Counted from the stretch's first letter, positions 1-8,844 are shown. The stretch: 46,411 nucleotides of DNA from Sphaerochaetaceae bacterium (GCA_028532765.1 JAQQAR010000003.1:1-46411), one strand, 5' to 3'. Notes: generated by a model from the letters alone, not told the origin. A program made the numbers and translations.

Positions 1-118
1 AGAAACCCGCTGCGCATCCGCCGTTGCAGATCGCCGCCCAGCCCCTCGAAGCGCATCTCCTCTCCGCCACGCGCCACGGCGCGCGCGAGGCCGGTGTCGG
101 GCTCCATGTCGATCAGGA
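1..118. other. GC-rich edge segment, possibly foreign or chimeric
   Basis: The first 120 bases contain 85 G or C (about 71%), while neighbouring DNA is in the mid-40s. The change is abrupt and falls right at the edge of the 18-bp repeat array. The minus-strand frame stays open across the change, and codon use switches to GC-ending codons. A misassembly at the repeat or a contig-end chimera fits best; a transferred fragment is possible. Confidence 0.55.
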
Positions 119-2342
119 TCGTCTCTTCCTCTACGGGAGTCTCTTCCTCTACGGGAGTCTCTTCCTCTACGGGAGTCTCTTCCTCTACGGGAGATTCTTC
201 CTCTACGGGAGTCTCTTCCTCTACGGGAGATTCTTCCTCTATGGGAGAAAGTCCATCATCTACCCCTTTTACAATATTTGAGAGATGCCCGAAGAATGAA
301 AACGGATTGGCAGGAGCTTCGTCTTCATCATGTTCTTCTTCCAAGAGCATATTCTCAAAATCATTTTCATCATCTTCATCACTCGTATAGCTCGCATGGA
401 ACATCTCACTATCTTCTTCAGCTTCATCTTCCATGTCTGCATCTGCTGTGATCAGAAAATCTTCATCTTCATAATCTATATCATTTTCGTATGAAGCATC
501 ATCAATAATGCAGTACGCTTCCGTTTCATACTCATCATTGTCATTGTCTTCTTCAGTTTCCATTGAAGGATCGAACATATTCTCTTCATCGAGATCAAAA
601 AGACTGGGTTGCTCACTTCCAAGGACGATATCACCTGCTGTTTCATACTCGTCAGATTCACTTTCATCAAGGTTTTGCTCTTCATCTACAGTGGCATCGC
701 GTGCTGTGAAGTAGGAAGCACCAGTGAAGGGCACTTCTGAGGGAATATCATCTTCTGAGGGAATATCATCTTCTGAGGGAATATCATCTTCTGAGGGAAT
801 ATTATCTTCTGAGGGAATATCATCTTCTATTGGAAGAACAGTTTCTTTCTCTTCATTGTCATGATGATGTACTCCTGCAAATGGGGAAAGGCCCAACAAC
901 TCCTTGAGCTCTGAAACTCCTTCCCAGCTGGATGCTAGGTTGGCAAGCTGCAGGAACGAGAGTCTCAACACACCCTCCTGAACTTCCAAGGGATAGAGCG
1001 TAGAGTGTTTTGTATCGATAAGAACTGAAATTGCAGGATGAGATTGGGCAAGCTTACTGGCTGCAATGGTTTTCTGCAAATTTTGGACATATTGCTCAGA
1101 ATCACGAAAAGGATTTTCTTCTACCTCCTCTCCATGGCTGGAAGGGACCTGAACAACAACCTGCTTCTCTTCATTTTCATAGAGAGCATCAAGATATCCA
1201 TCCCTAAAATCAACATTTGAGGTATAATTCAGGGTACCCAACATTGCAGTAAAGAAGGTTACCGGCACCAGAGTCCGCTTTTCAGCTTCAATAGTACTCC
1301 ACTCTTTTGCAAGTTCCTCATCCTGCGAACAAACAGCTCTCTTAATATACCCATATGCCTTATCGAGCAAGGAATGACCTACAAAACAATAGAATGATGC
1401 ATCCACGCGGAGGAATGGTCGCTCATCACTGTCCAAACCATCAATCAGTAAATGACTTGAATCATCATAGTCCCTTGAGGCAAGAGCATCTGAGAGTAAA
1501 TACGCATCACGCTCATTGAGACTCGTATCATCAAGTACATCAAAGAGAAGAAACTTATCTCTGCGATCAACAATACTTTCTACCCAAGACTCCCAACCCT
1601 GTTCCTTGATAATTCGGTTCATGACCGCTTCAAGGTCATCAACACGTTCTCCACGGCTCTTGAGCACCTCGAGCTGCAACATACTTGCCTGCTTGAATGT
1701 AGCGTTGTCCTCAAGCAAAGAATCAATTCCTTCAAAGGCTCGCTTCGAGAGTTGTAGGAATGCAGAGAGCAATCCATCAAGCTTTGCTGGGAATACTTGG
1801 TTAACCAGAGCGTTGAATGGCTGTAATCTATACTGCAATGCAGTCAATTTCTGTTGCAACAAATCTTCTTCAGCTACCGGAGGAAGACAAAAATCGCTCG
1901 CCTCTTCCTGAAATGACAACATTTCGTCATCTGATCCAAACATACCCTGGCTACGTAACAGCAAGGTATAATTGTCGGCATAGCGGATGCTTTTCTTGCA
2001 AAGATCTTCAAAAAGTTGGCTTACTCGCTTCCAATCTTTCGGTTTAATGTCAGCATTTAGGGAATAGTCTTTCTCCCAGTAGGGAAGAAGGCTGGAGAGG
2101 TAGGCAACCAAGCGGGAAGCCACTTGCTGAGCGAAGAGGTCGGAGTTCTTCTTTCTTAACAGCCTATGTTGTTCCCAGAATGCAAACTTGACCACCTCCA
2201 ACGGGTGGTACTGGAATACAATATCCTTGATGTTCCGAATATCATTGGAAAGAAACACGGAGATTTCCCTGAGATTCTTCTGTACCTTCTCAGTCGAAAT
2301 CTCTCCAATGGAAAGTAAATCCCAACCCTCACTGGTTTTCAC
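1..2342 (-). CDS. Large protein of unknown function with acidic disordered C-terminal region; 3' end outside window
   Basis: An uninterrupted minus-strand frame of about 780 codons runs off the left edge. It begins with GTG at 2342, preceded by a strong GAGGAGAGG site 6-8 bases upstream. The first ~480 residues look globular and mostly helical (many Leu, Glu and Lys; several short Trp-containing helices). I recognise no domain, signal peptide or membrane segment in them. The following ~250 residues are extremely rich in Asp, Glu and Ser and should be disordered. They carry two different tandem hexapeptide repeats, around IPSEDD and TPVEEE. The last ~39 visible codons are in the same frame but in GC-rich DNA unlike the rest, so the true C-terminus is uncertain. 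The next gene on this strand, the MFS transporter, lies 80 bases upstream. Function unknown; an intracellular scaffold is only a guess. Confidence 0.8.
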   Translation of the reverse strand, partial: MKTSEGWDLLSIGEISTEKVQKNLREISVFLSNDIRNIKDIVFQYHPLEVVKFAFWEQHRLLRKKNSDLFAQQVASRLVAYLSSLLPYWEKDYSLNADIKPKDWKRVSQLFEDLCKKSIRYADNYTLLLRSQGMFGSDDEMLSFQEEASDFCLPPVAEEDLLQQKLTALQYRLQPFNALVNQVFPAKLDGLLSAFLQLSKRAFEGIDSLLEDNATFKQASMLQLEVLKSRGERVDDLEAVMNRIIKEQGWESWVESIVDRRDKFLLFDVLDDTSLNERDAYLLSDALASRDYDDSSHLLIDGLDSDERPFLRVDASFYCFVGHSLLDKAYGYIKRAVCSQDEELAKEWSTIEAEKRTLVPVTFFTAMLGTLNYTSNVDFRDGYLDALYENEEKQVVVQVPSSHGEEVEENPFRDSEQYVQNLQKTIAASKLAQSHPAISVLIDTKHSTLYPLEVQEGVLRLSFLQLANLASSWEGVSELKELLGLSPFAGVHHHDNEEKETVLPIEDDIPSEDNIPSEDDIPSEDDIPSEDDIPSEVPFTGASYFTARDATVDEEQNLDESESDEYETAGDIVLGSEQPSLFDLDEENMFDPSMETEEDNDNDEYETEAYCIIDDASYENDIDYEDEDFLITADADMEDEAEEDSEMFHASYTSDEDDENDFENMLLEEEHDEDEAPANPFSFFGHLSNIVKGVDDGLSPIEEESPVEEETPVEEESPVEEETPVEEETPVEEETPVEEETILIDMEPDTGLARAVARGGEEMRFEGLGGDLQRRMRSGF
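121..246 (-). repeat. Seven tandem 18-bp units coding (S/T)P(V/I)EEE
   Basis: Seven adjacent units of exactly 18 bp, of the form GTCTCTTCCTCTACGGGA on the plus strand, differ at only a few positions (GTCTC/GATTC; one ACGGGA to ATGGGA). The length is a multiple of three, so copy-number changes keep the minus-strand gene in frame and give acidic Pro-containing hexapeptides. Such arrays can expand or contract by slippage and are also places where short-read assemblies misjoin. Confidence 0.95.
735..824 (-). repeat. Five tandem 18-bp units coding IPSED(D/N)
   Basis: Five consecutive 18-bp units of the form TTCTGAGGGAATATCATC have one substitution in the fourth unit, which gives Asn for Asp. They code for acidic hexapeptides in the disordered part of the same large protein. 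The unit is unrelated in sequence to the array at 121-246 but has the same length and similar composition (one Pro, several acids). Confidence 0.95.
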
Positions 2343-2421
2343 TGTTGCCTCTCCTCGTAGTAGAGCATATCACACCTTTCTCTCTCATTCAAACTTAGAC
2401 CCCTATGGACATAAGACCAAA

Positions 2422-3693
2422 TCATATAGATTCCAGCGTACTTGAGGTCATACGTTTATAAGTACCAAGACCTACCATAACAGAAGCCAATGCAAACAGG
2501 GAATACCCCATGAACAGGACACGATATCCAAACTGTTCAAGAATAAGCCCTCCTAGACTGGATCCAAGTACGGTAGGCAGACCTATTCCAAGCGAAACAT
2601 ACATAGACATACCAAGCGTCCTGTGAGAACGCTTCACCCTTCGAGCAACCAGAAAAATTGCAGCAGGATGGAAAAATCCATAACAAAGACTATGAAGGAA
2701 CTGGGCAACCAATGCACCCCCAAAGGTTGGGACCAGCGCATAGATGAGCAGACGAACCACCATTGCAGCACTGCTGATCATCAATAGGTGGACAGGAAGT
2801 ACCTTTTTTCTTTGTAGTAGATAGCCAGCAAGGATGAGGGCACCAAACTCACTGCTCGATGCAATTGCATTCATCAAGCTGATAGCATTAACCCCCAACT
2901 CCTCCACGAGATACAACGAAAAGAAGCTGGCAATGGAGGACATGCTGATACGGTTCAAACCAATGATCACCAGGCCAATCACAAATGCAAGATCATACCA
3001 CTTCCCTTCAGCATTATCTGAGGTAGCAGGTGGCATCTCCCTTCGTTTTGGATCCCTCTTCCAAGCCAATACCGGCAACATAAATAGGAAAAATGTTACC
3101 AAGGCATATAAGCCTATGCTGCTATTGCTGGTAAGATCTGGTTTACCGGTTATCGCCAGTAATAATGAGAACAGTACAAAACCAATCGTGCCACCACTTC
3201 TGAGAAAGGAGTATTTCTGCGCATCACCATTCAATCGATTGTTCGCATAGCTATCAATAACGGGAACCAGAGACCGGAGGAAGAAAGCCAGAAGTATCAA
3301 TGCAAACATCGTCATCCAAATGGAAGTGGAGTACATCAGCAGCAACACACCCAAGGCAGATAGGACTGTACCGAGAAGTATCGTATTCTTGCCAGATCCA
3401 TGCTTATCGACATGACGCGCAACCAACAAGGGTCCGACAATACCAGCAGTTTCAAAAACAGCAAGAAGAAACCCCACAACATCATGTGAGTAACCAAGGT
3501 TTCTGATCATCACCTGCAGGTACGGATTGACCACTGCCATGATGCCAAATACAAAAAAGAAGGATGCATAGAGACTGACCATGGATGCATTGTAGGGATT
3601 TGCAGGAGAGACAACAAGGCCTTTCTTTACATGGTGATAAATGGCCGAGCTTTTTCCAAGGTTGAGAAAGGAAGATGCAAATCTTCGAGGCAC
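2422..3693 (-). CDS. MFS transporter, MFS_1-like / nucleoside-sugar symporter type
   Basis: A 423-residue integral membrane protein with about twelve hydrophobic segments and a polar central loop near residues 210-225, as in the major facilitator superfamily. The opening NPYNASMVSLY before TM1 and the short loop pattern resemble the MFS_1-like group that includes phenylpropionate and nucleoside permeases. The substrate cannot be read from the sequence. The longest frame starts with GTG at 3693 and would overlap the upstream radical SAM gene by 67 bases without a clear ribosome site. The only other in-frame ATG, at 3582, lies at the edge of TM1 and would remove the conserved NPY segment, so the longer form is kept with doubt. 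It is probably cotranscribed with the radical SAM gene. Confidence 0.85.
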   Translation of the reverse strand: MPRRFASSFLNLGKSSAIYHHVKKGLVVSPANPYNASMVSLYASFFFVFGIMAVVNPYLQVMIRNLGYSHDVVGFLLAVFETAGIVGPLLVARHVDKHGSGKNTILLGTVLSALGVLLLMYSTSIWMTMFALILLAFFLRSLVPVIDSYANNRLNGDAQKYSFLRSGGTIGFVLFSLLLAITGKPDLTSNSSIGLYALVTFFLFMLPVLAWKRDPKRREMPPATSDNAEGKWYDLAFVIGLVIIGLNRISMSSIASFFSLYLVEELGVNAISLMNAIASSSEFGALILAGYLLQRKKVLPVHLLMISSAAMVVRLLIYALVPTFGGALVAQFLHSLCYGFFHPAAIFLVARRVKRSHRTLGMSMYVSLGIGLPTVLGSSLGGLILEQFGYRVLFMGYSLFALASVMVGLGTYKRMTSSTLESI

Positions 3694-4799
3694 GATATAG
3701 GAGTATTACGCCTTCTATCGATGATTCGATTCACATAGATAGGGCCAAGACCGGGAACCCGGAGTAAAGCTTCCTTTGGGGAGCGCTTGATAGAGAGTGG
3801 ATAAAAATCGATGTTGGCTTTTGCCCAAGCAAGCTTAGGGTCATCATGGAGGCTGAGATTGCCTTCCTGTTCGAAGGATAACTCCTCAAAATCAAACCCA
3901 TATTTCCGTAAGAGCCAATCGGCTTGGTAGAGTCGGTGTTCCCTTGTCAGCAGCCCTTGATCCTGAACAGGAGCCATGGGCATCTCCTCGAACAGTTCCA
4001 GTTGTTCCTGGACTGGAATGGCAATCTGCTCACCGGGGAGTGTTGGGTCCCCCAACCCCCGCTGGTAGGCACTGAAATAGAGCCTCCCCATATGCAGTTC
4101 CTTGTACATACGACTTGTGTACAACAAGATTTCCTTATCCAGCTCATTGCTGGCGCCAACTATGAACTGACTGGAGGTATGTACTCGTTGATATTGACTA
4201 CCTCTTGCTGTCTGACTGGCAATATACTTGAGAGGCTCCAGAATATCCTGTATATAGTTTTTGGCATCAGTAAGCTTGGAAAAATGTTTCTCCCCCGGTG
4301 TTTCGATATTCAAGGAAAGTGCACTTGCGTACTTGAGAGCTTCATCAATACTCTCCTTGGTCGATCCCGGGATTACCTTCAAATGGATATACCCCTTGTA
4401 ATGGTAACGGTTCCTCAAGATTTTGGCAGTGGAAACTAGCATCTCCATAGTCCCTCCTGCATCTCCCATAACAGCACTGGAGAGGAACAACCCAAGAAGC
4501 GGCCTTTTTGCCTGGAAATCATAAAAAAAGGACGCCATCTCTGAAGGAGACAGTGCTACAGGACGAAAGTCTTGCCCTGTTCTGAGTGGACAATACTTAC
4601 AGTCGTTGGTACACCGATTTCCCAGCAATGTCTTGAGAATGATACCAGGTCCTCCACTTGCGGTTGTGGTAGGATAGAGCCATCCACTACCCTTGCTGTT
4701 CCGTTTACGGTGTTCATCAGGGTTTTTTGTCCCACAGGCACAGCTAAGATCATACTGGGCGTCACGACTCAAGATATCCAATTTGCTTTGCGTATCCAT
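3627..4799 (-). CDS. Radical SAM protein with C-terminal helix-hairpin-helix (putative DNA modification/repair family)
   Basis: The 390-residue product has the radical SAM cluster motif CTNDCKYC (C-x3-C-x2-C) near residue 65. The N-terminal context (SCACGTKN..., GGPGIILKTLLGNRC) matches the family annotated as putative DNA modification/repair radical SAM protein. The C-terminal ~50 residues contain a helix-hairpin-helix (LLRVPGLGPIYVNRII), a DNA-binding element. In many genomes this gene sits beside a DUF4130 / uracil-DNA-glycosylase-like partner, but none is next to it here: the neighbours are two transporters. The true substrate is unproven in the family as far as I know. Start ATG at 4799 follows an AGAGGGG site that lies in a small hairpin. 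Confidence 0.85.
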   Translation of the reverse strand: MDTQSKLDILSRDAQYDLSCACGTKNPDEHRKRNSKGSGWLYPTTTASGGPGIILKTLLGNRCTNDCKYCPLRTGQDFRPVALSPSEMASFFYDFQAKRPLLGLFLSSAVMGDAGGTMEMLVSTAKILRNRYHYKGYIHLKVIPGSTKESIDEALKYASALSLNIETPGEKHFSKLTDAKNYIQDILEPLKYIASQTARGSQYQRVHTSSQFIVGASNELDKEILLYTSRMYKELHMGRLYFSAYQRGLGDPTLPGEQIAIPVQEQLELFEEMPMAPVQDQGLLTREHRLYQADWLLRKYGFDFEELSFEQEGNLSLHDDPKLAWAKANIDFYPLSIKRSPKEALLRVPGLGPIYVNRIIDRRRNTPISCLEDLHLPFSTLEKARPFITM

Positions 4800-4807
4800 A
4801 CCCTGTC

Positions 4808-4823
4808 CCCTCTAGAAAGAGGG
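4808..4823 (-). promoter_or_regulatory. Small hairpin overlapping the ribosome site of the radical SAM gene
   Basis: CCCTCT-AGAA-AGAGGG (plus strand) is a perfect 6-bp stem with a 4-base loop, 9-24 bases before the start codon at 4799. In the minus-strand mRNA the AGAGGG arm is also the best Shine-Dalgarno candidate, so folding could dampen translation. It lacks a U-tract, so it is not a terminator. Confidence 0.4.
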
Positions 4824-4852
4824 TAACATCAGTATAGTAGTTTGACAAGTGC

Positions 4853-5755
4853 TTACCTCCTTCGATATTCACTTATCAGAAGACCTGCCAAGGTACATGC
4901 AGTTCCAATTGCATCCATTGCCGTAAAGGTCTCCCCAAGTACCAAGGAAGCAAACACAATTGTGATAATCGGGCTCAGGTAGAGGTAAAAGGAACTCTTG
5001 ACCACACCAATGGTACGTAGACCATAATTCCAGGACACAAAACAGAAAGCAGAAGCAATAAATCCAAGAAACAACAAATGATAAAGATAGGGAGCTGTCA
5101 CCATTGCTTGAAAGTCGAAAGGTTTTCCCTCAATAAGCAATACCACCACCTGGATGATGAGCGCATAGAAAAACATGTCCCTCGTCACAAGAAGATTCGA
5201 GTATCCCCTTCGCGCAACCAAACGTGTCAGCACGGTATAGAGTCCCCACATCATAATGGCCACCAAAGCAAGGAAATCCCCAAAAGGATTGATATCCAGA
5301 GCTGTCCCATCCCCAACAGTCAGCAAGATTATTCCTGCCATTGAGATTACAAACCCAAGAAAATAGTTTTTCTTCAAGGAATCTTCCTTCAAGAAAAAAT
5401 GCGTTGCCATGAGGGTGAAAAACGGTGCAGTAGCAACAATTACCCCTACATTGCTCGCACTGGTATAGACCAGAGCAGTATTCTCCAGATAGTAGTAGAG
5501 GAAGATTCCCATCGTTCCAGCTGCTGCCACCAGTGCCCGGTCCTTGCGTGAGGAGTATCCCACGCTTCTGGGATTTATGAGAAATAAAAGAACCAACCCA
5601 AGCAGAGAGCGGACCATCAGGATTTGGGCAGGAGTAAAGGCAACCAAGAGCAACTTAGTCGAAACAAAGGTAACAGCCCAGAATGTCATGGTACTGATCA
5701 CCGCAAGATGGCCCAGTATACGGGCCCTCGGCAACACAACGATAGGTTCATCCAT
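4853..5755 (-). CDS. EamA/RhaT-family DMT transporter
   Basis: A 300-residue protein with ten hydrophobic segments arranged as two EamA repeats: residues ~15-140 and ~150-298, each of five helices. The second repeat carries the typical SSFYLYLSPIITIVFASLVLGE motif region near its eighth and ninth helices. Members of the drug/metabolite transporter superfamily export amino acids, metabolites or drugs; the substrate here cannot be predicted. The start ATG at 5755 has only a weak, distant AAGGA. It is divergent from the YjbQ gene, with 77 bases between start codons, and may be the first gene of an operon with the radical SAM and MFS genes. Confidence 0.88.
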   Translation of the reverse strand: MDEPIVVLPRARILGHLAVISTMTFWAVTFVSTKLLLVAFTPAQILMVRSLLGLVLLFLINPRSVGYSSRKDRALVAAAGTMGIFLYYYLENTALVYTSASNVGVIVATAPFFTLMATHFFLKEDSLKKNYFLGFVISMAGIILLTVGDGTALDINPFGDFLALVAIMMWGLYTVLTRLVARRGYSNLLVTRDMFFYALIIQVVVLLIEGKPFDFQAMVTAPYLYHLLFLGFIASAFCFVSWNYGLRTIGVVKSSFYLYLSPIITIVFASLVLGETFTAMDAIGTACTLAGLLISEYRRR

Positions 5756-5832
5756 AATGGCTGGCAGTGTATCCTTAAAGCTTCAGCTCTGCAACTAATG
5801 GTGGTATACTAATTATGCAAGAGGAGGCGCCT

Positions 5833-6252
5833 ATGATGACCTATCGAAAGGAACTCTGGTTTCACCTCAACAAACGACGAGGACTCGTCAATATCACTGA
5901 TGCTGTGCAGGAAGCAGTTGATGAGTGCGGAATTAGAGAAGGACTGGTCTTGGTCAATGCGATGAACATTACCAGTAGCGTGTTCATCAATGCCGTGGAA
6001 ACGGGATTGCATGAAGATTTCGAGATCTGGCTGGAGAAATTGGCCCCCGAACTGCCCTACGAGCAGTACAACCACAACACAGAAAAGGAACATAATGCAG
6101 ATGGCCACCTCAAGCGATCGGTCATGGGGCGAGAGGCGGTCATTGCAATTACAGGAGGAAAACTCGACTTTGGCTCTTGGGAAGAGATCTTCTACTATGA
6201 TTTTGATGGCATGAGAGACAAACATGTCCTCATCAAGATCATCGGAGAATAG
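5833..6252 (+). CDS. YjbQ/UPF0047 family protein (secondary thiamine-phosphate synthase-like)
   Basis: A 139-residue single-domain protein matching the YjbQ (UPF0047) family in length and motifs: [10 protein letters not shown] in the first half, the HN-x3-GHLKRSVMG segment, then [14 protein letters not shown] and a C-terminal [12 protein letters not shown]. coli YjbQ has weak thiamine-phosphate synthase activity, but the physiological role of the family is unsettled. The start is set at ATG 5833 (or the adjacent ATG 5836) because GAGGAGG at 5821-5827 lies 5-8 bases before it. An in-frame ATG at 5815 lies upstream of that site. The stop is one base from the stop of the convergent aminotransferase gene, leaving no room for a separate terminator. 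Confidence 0.88.
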   Translation: MMTYRKELWFHLNKRRGLVNITDAVQEAVDECGIREGLVLVNAMNITSSVFINAVETGLHEDFEIWLEKLAPELPYEQYNHNTEKEHNADGHLKRSVMGREAVIAITGGKLDFGSWEEIFYYDFDGMRDKHVLIKIIGE

Positions 6253-6253
6253 A

Positions 6254-7447
6254 TCACATCTGAGCGCGGTAAGCAGCAAGGCCTGCTTCAATGCAGGCTG
6301 CTGCCCTTGCCAGATCATCGGTGTTGAGCACGTAGGCAATTCTTACCTGTCGGTGGCCCAACCCTTTGGTCACATAGAAATCCTCACAGGGGGCGACCAT
6401 GACCGTCTCCCCATTCAAATTGAAGTCACGAAGCATGAATGTAGCAAATGACTCTGCATCATCCACTGGGAGTTCTGCCACAAGATAGAAAGCACCCTTG
6501 GGGTTGCTCACTTTCACCCCGTCGATTTTCTGCAACGCATCAACAATGAAATCCCTTCTCTTCTCATACTCAATCTTTACTTCACGAAGATATGAGTCAT
6601 CAGTACTTAACGCAGCAAGAGCAGCTACCTGCTCAATGTCAGGAGGACACAAGCGAGCCTGGGAGAGCTTGAGTGCATTCTCCAAGACTTCCTTGTTCTT
6701 GCTCACCAAGGCACCAATTCTAGCTCCACACATGCTGTATCGTTTTGAGAAACTGTCAACACAGATGACCCGGTCACTGAACTCCTCAAAGGAAAGGACA
6801 CTGGTGAACTCCTTCCCGTCATAGCAGAACTCTCGGTACACCTCATCGACGATCAGGAAAATATCATGCTTCTTGCAGAGATTCAGAAGCTGCAACAGCT
6901 CATCCTTCGTATAGACATGTCCAGTGGGATTATTGGGACTACACAGAAGAATTGCCCCAGTCTTCCTGGAAATCTTCTGCTCAAACGCACTGATATCGGG
7001 AAGGGAGAACTCCTCCTCCATATTGCTGGTAACAGGGACCAGATCAACCATGGCAGAGTGAGCGAAGGAGGAAACATTGGTATAATATGGTTCAGGAATG
7101 ATAATCTCATCATACGGATCACAAAGGGTCATGAATGCAAACTGAAGGGCTTCACTCCCCCCGGTCGTGATAAGAATATCCTCTGTATCAACATTAAGAC
7201 CATACTTTGCATAATAGGCAGGGAGGGCTTCACGAAGTTCTTGCATTCCCTCACTATTTCCATAGGCAATAATACTCTGGTCATAATTTTGAACTGCCTC
7301 GATAACCTGGGGAGGGGTTTTTATATCAGGTTGTCCGATATTCAGATGATAGACCTTGATTCCCCTGTTCACTGCATCGCGAGCGTATGGGGAGAGACGA
7401 CGAATGGGAGAGCATTGAAAGGCAGAGATCCTATGTGACATGTGCAT
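6254..7447 (-). CDS. Class I/II pyridoxal-phosphate aminotransferase (aspartate aminotransferase-like)
   Basis: A 397-residue fold type I PLP enzyme. Motifs in order: NIGQPDI near the N-terminus, TTGGSEALQFAF (cofactor phosphate region), CSPNNPTG, DEVYREF (PLP ring Asp and Tyr), and SFSKRYSMCGARIG with the Schiff-base lysine. A C-terminal GAFYL and RIAY (substrate-carboxylate Arg) follow. This fits aspartate/aromatic-type aminotransferases of subgroup I-gamma; the amino donor cannot be fixed. The start is ATG 7447, because GGAG lies 8 bases upstream; a longer frame to 7486 has no ribosome site. It converges on the YjbQ gene with one base between the stops. PRPP synthetase lies upstream on the same strand (92-base gap). 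Confidence 0.9.
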   Translation of the reverse strand: MHMSHRISAFQCSPIRRLSPYARDAVNRGIKVYHLNIGQPDIKTPPQVIEAVQNYDQSIIAYGNSEGMQELREALPAYYAKYGLNVDTEDILITTGGSEALQFAFMTLCDPYDEIIIPEPYYTNVSSFAHSAMVDLVPVTSNMEEEFSLPDISAFEQKISRKTGAILLCSPNNPTGHVYTKDELLQLLNLCKKHDIFLIVDEVYREFCYDGKEFTSVLSFEEFSDRVICVDSFSKRYSMCGARIGALVSKNKEVLENALKLSQARLCPPDIEQVAALAALSTDDSYLREVKIEYEKRRDFIVDALQKIDGVKVSNPKGAFYLVAELPVDDAESFATFMLRDFNLNGETVMVAPCEDFYVTKGLGHRQVRIAYVLNTDDLARAAACIEAGLAAYRAQM

Positions 7448-7539
7448 GGTAATAACTCCAGATGGTAAAATTAAGGTACAACTCACCCCCTGATGAACGA
7501 TCAGATGGTGGGAGGTAGATGTAACCCGGACAACAAGAT

Positions 7540-8844
7540 CTACTTGCTCTCCGGGTTACTAGCGCTAGCTCCCGGTTTTGGCTCTTGCGACTGGGCCTGA
7601 GCCTGAGCTTGCGTGTTATCGATAAGAATCTGGATGAATTTGCGGTTATCAAGCAGAGGGCTGATGGAACGGCCGTGGTGCAAACGGCTGATAACACGAG
7701 CAAACAGCTCGGTTATATCAGCTTGCACATACCACTCTTTATCAAGCAGGTCACGTCCGTGGAATACGGAGTTTGTACCGATGATCCGATAGAAAATACC
7801 TTCCTTATAGGCCATGTCAAAATCTTCTACAGCTCCTGCATTGAAGAAAGGAAGACTTACCATACAGATGATCTTTTTCGCACCAAGGTTCATCAATTCA
7901 CGCATTGCGATAATCATGGTTCCACCGGTTGCAAGCATATCATCGGCAATAAGCACAGTCTTGCCCTTCACATCACCAAGCAGGTTAATGCTCTTGATAT
8001 TGGAGTGTTTAGCATCACGACTTACAATGGAGTAATCGCGTTCCTTGTACAACATTGCCAATGGGCGGTGCAAGGCTTGGGCATAGAACTTGTTCCTGCT
8101 GATAGCCCCGGTATCGGGGGCAACCACCACAAGATCAGGATCACTGAAATCTATAATCTTGCGAAGCGCAATCAGAACCTGGTAAGAAGCATGCAGATTT
8201 TCAAGATGAAGCTTTGAGAAACTGTTCTCAATCTCTCGGCTATGGATATCAAGGGTAATAATACGCTCAACTCCCAACATCTCACACATGTGGCCAAACA
8301 TGGCAGCAGTGAGTGCCTCACGTGCACCTTTCTTATGTTGCCGTGAATAAGGGTAGGTGGGAAGTACCAAGGTAACACTCTCAGCTCCTGCAAGTTGGAG
8401 TGCATTGATTGTGGTAAAGAGGAACATAAGATGGTCATTGACCGAAAGGCTGACCGGTTCATCAGAGCCAGCAACCTTAACAGGTTCCATATTGGATACA
8501 TCATAGACAATGAAGATTCTTAAACCCCTGACTGCATCAAGAATCTCAGCCTTCTCTTCCCCATTTGCAAACTTGGTATATTTTACCTTGATGGTAAAAT
8601 CAGGACACTGGAACGTCGTCGGGCATTTGCTTCTTGGTATTCGCTTGTTGTTCAAGTCATCCATCAATGTGACGGTCTTGAGAATCTCATCCTCACGCAT
8701 ACCATGACGCTTAGCCAATGCACTGGACAGTTTTTCATACCGTTCAAGATAGAGACGACGGAGGTGTTTTACCACCTTTCCCGTAAAATATTCCGAACCT
8801 GGGCCCGAGATAATCCCAAGTTTATGGGGTTTGATGATGCTCAT
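7540..8844 (-). CDS. prs: Ribose-phosphate pyrophosphokinase, long form
   Basis: Makes PRPP from ribose 5-phosphate and ATP for nucleotide, His and Trp synthesis. The product is 434 residues, well over the usual ~310-320. Recognisable parts: LVLPTYPYSRQHKK (flexible-loop/ATP region), ITLDIHS, VVAPDTGAISR and the PRPP-binding loop VLIADDMLATGGTM. The extra length lies in an N-terminal segment of ~80 residues before the usual FANGE element and in insertions near the start of the core. The Ala/Gln-rich tail (QAQAQAQSQ then PKPGASAS) is probably disordered. Start ATG 8844 is preferred over 8865 because homologous sequence begins MSIIKPHKLG. Divergent from the phosphate transporter. Confidence 0.88.
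   Translation of the reverse strand: MSIIKPHKLGIISGPGSEYFTGKVVKHLRRLYLERYEKLSSALAKRHGMREDEILKTVTLMDDLNNKRIPRSKCPTTFQCPDFTIKVKYTKFANGEEKAEILDAVRGLRIFIVYDVSNMEPVKVAGSDEPVSLSVNDHLMFLFTTINALQLAGAESVTLVLPTYPYSRQHKKGAREALTAAMFGHMCEMLGVERIITLDIHSREIENSFSKLHLENLHASYQVLIALRKIIDFSDPDLVVVAPDTGAISRNKFYAQALHRPLAMLYKERDYSIVSRDAKHSNIKSINLLGDVKGKTVLIADDMLATGGTMIIAMRELMNLGAKKIICMVSLPFFNAGAVEDFDMAYKEGIFYRIIGTNSVFHGRDLLDKEWYVQADITELFARVISRLHHGRSISPLLDNRKFIQILIDNTQAQAQAQSQEPKPGASASNPESK

Noticed and set aside
121..246. CRISPR-like array
   Set aside because: Units are directly adjacent 18-mers without unique spacers, and they code for a peptide repeat.
24..714. Plus-strand open frames rich in Ser and Leu/Tyr/Gly repeats opposite the acidic repeats
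   Set aside because: They are mirror frames of the minus-strand repeat-coding gene; low complexity, no ribosome site, and the minus frame is open over 780 codons.
735..824. CRISPR-like array
   Set aside because: Same reason: contiguous 18-bp units in frame with no spacers.
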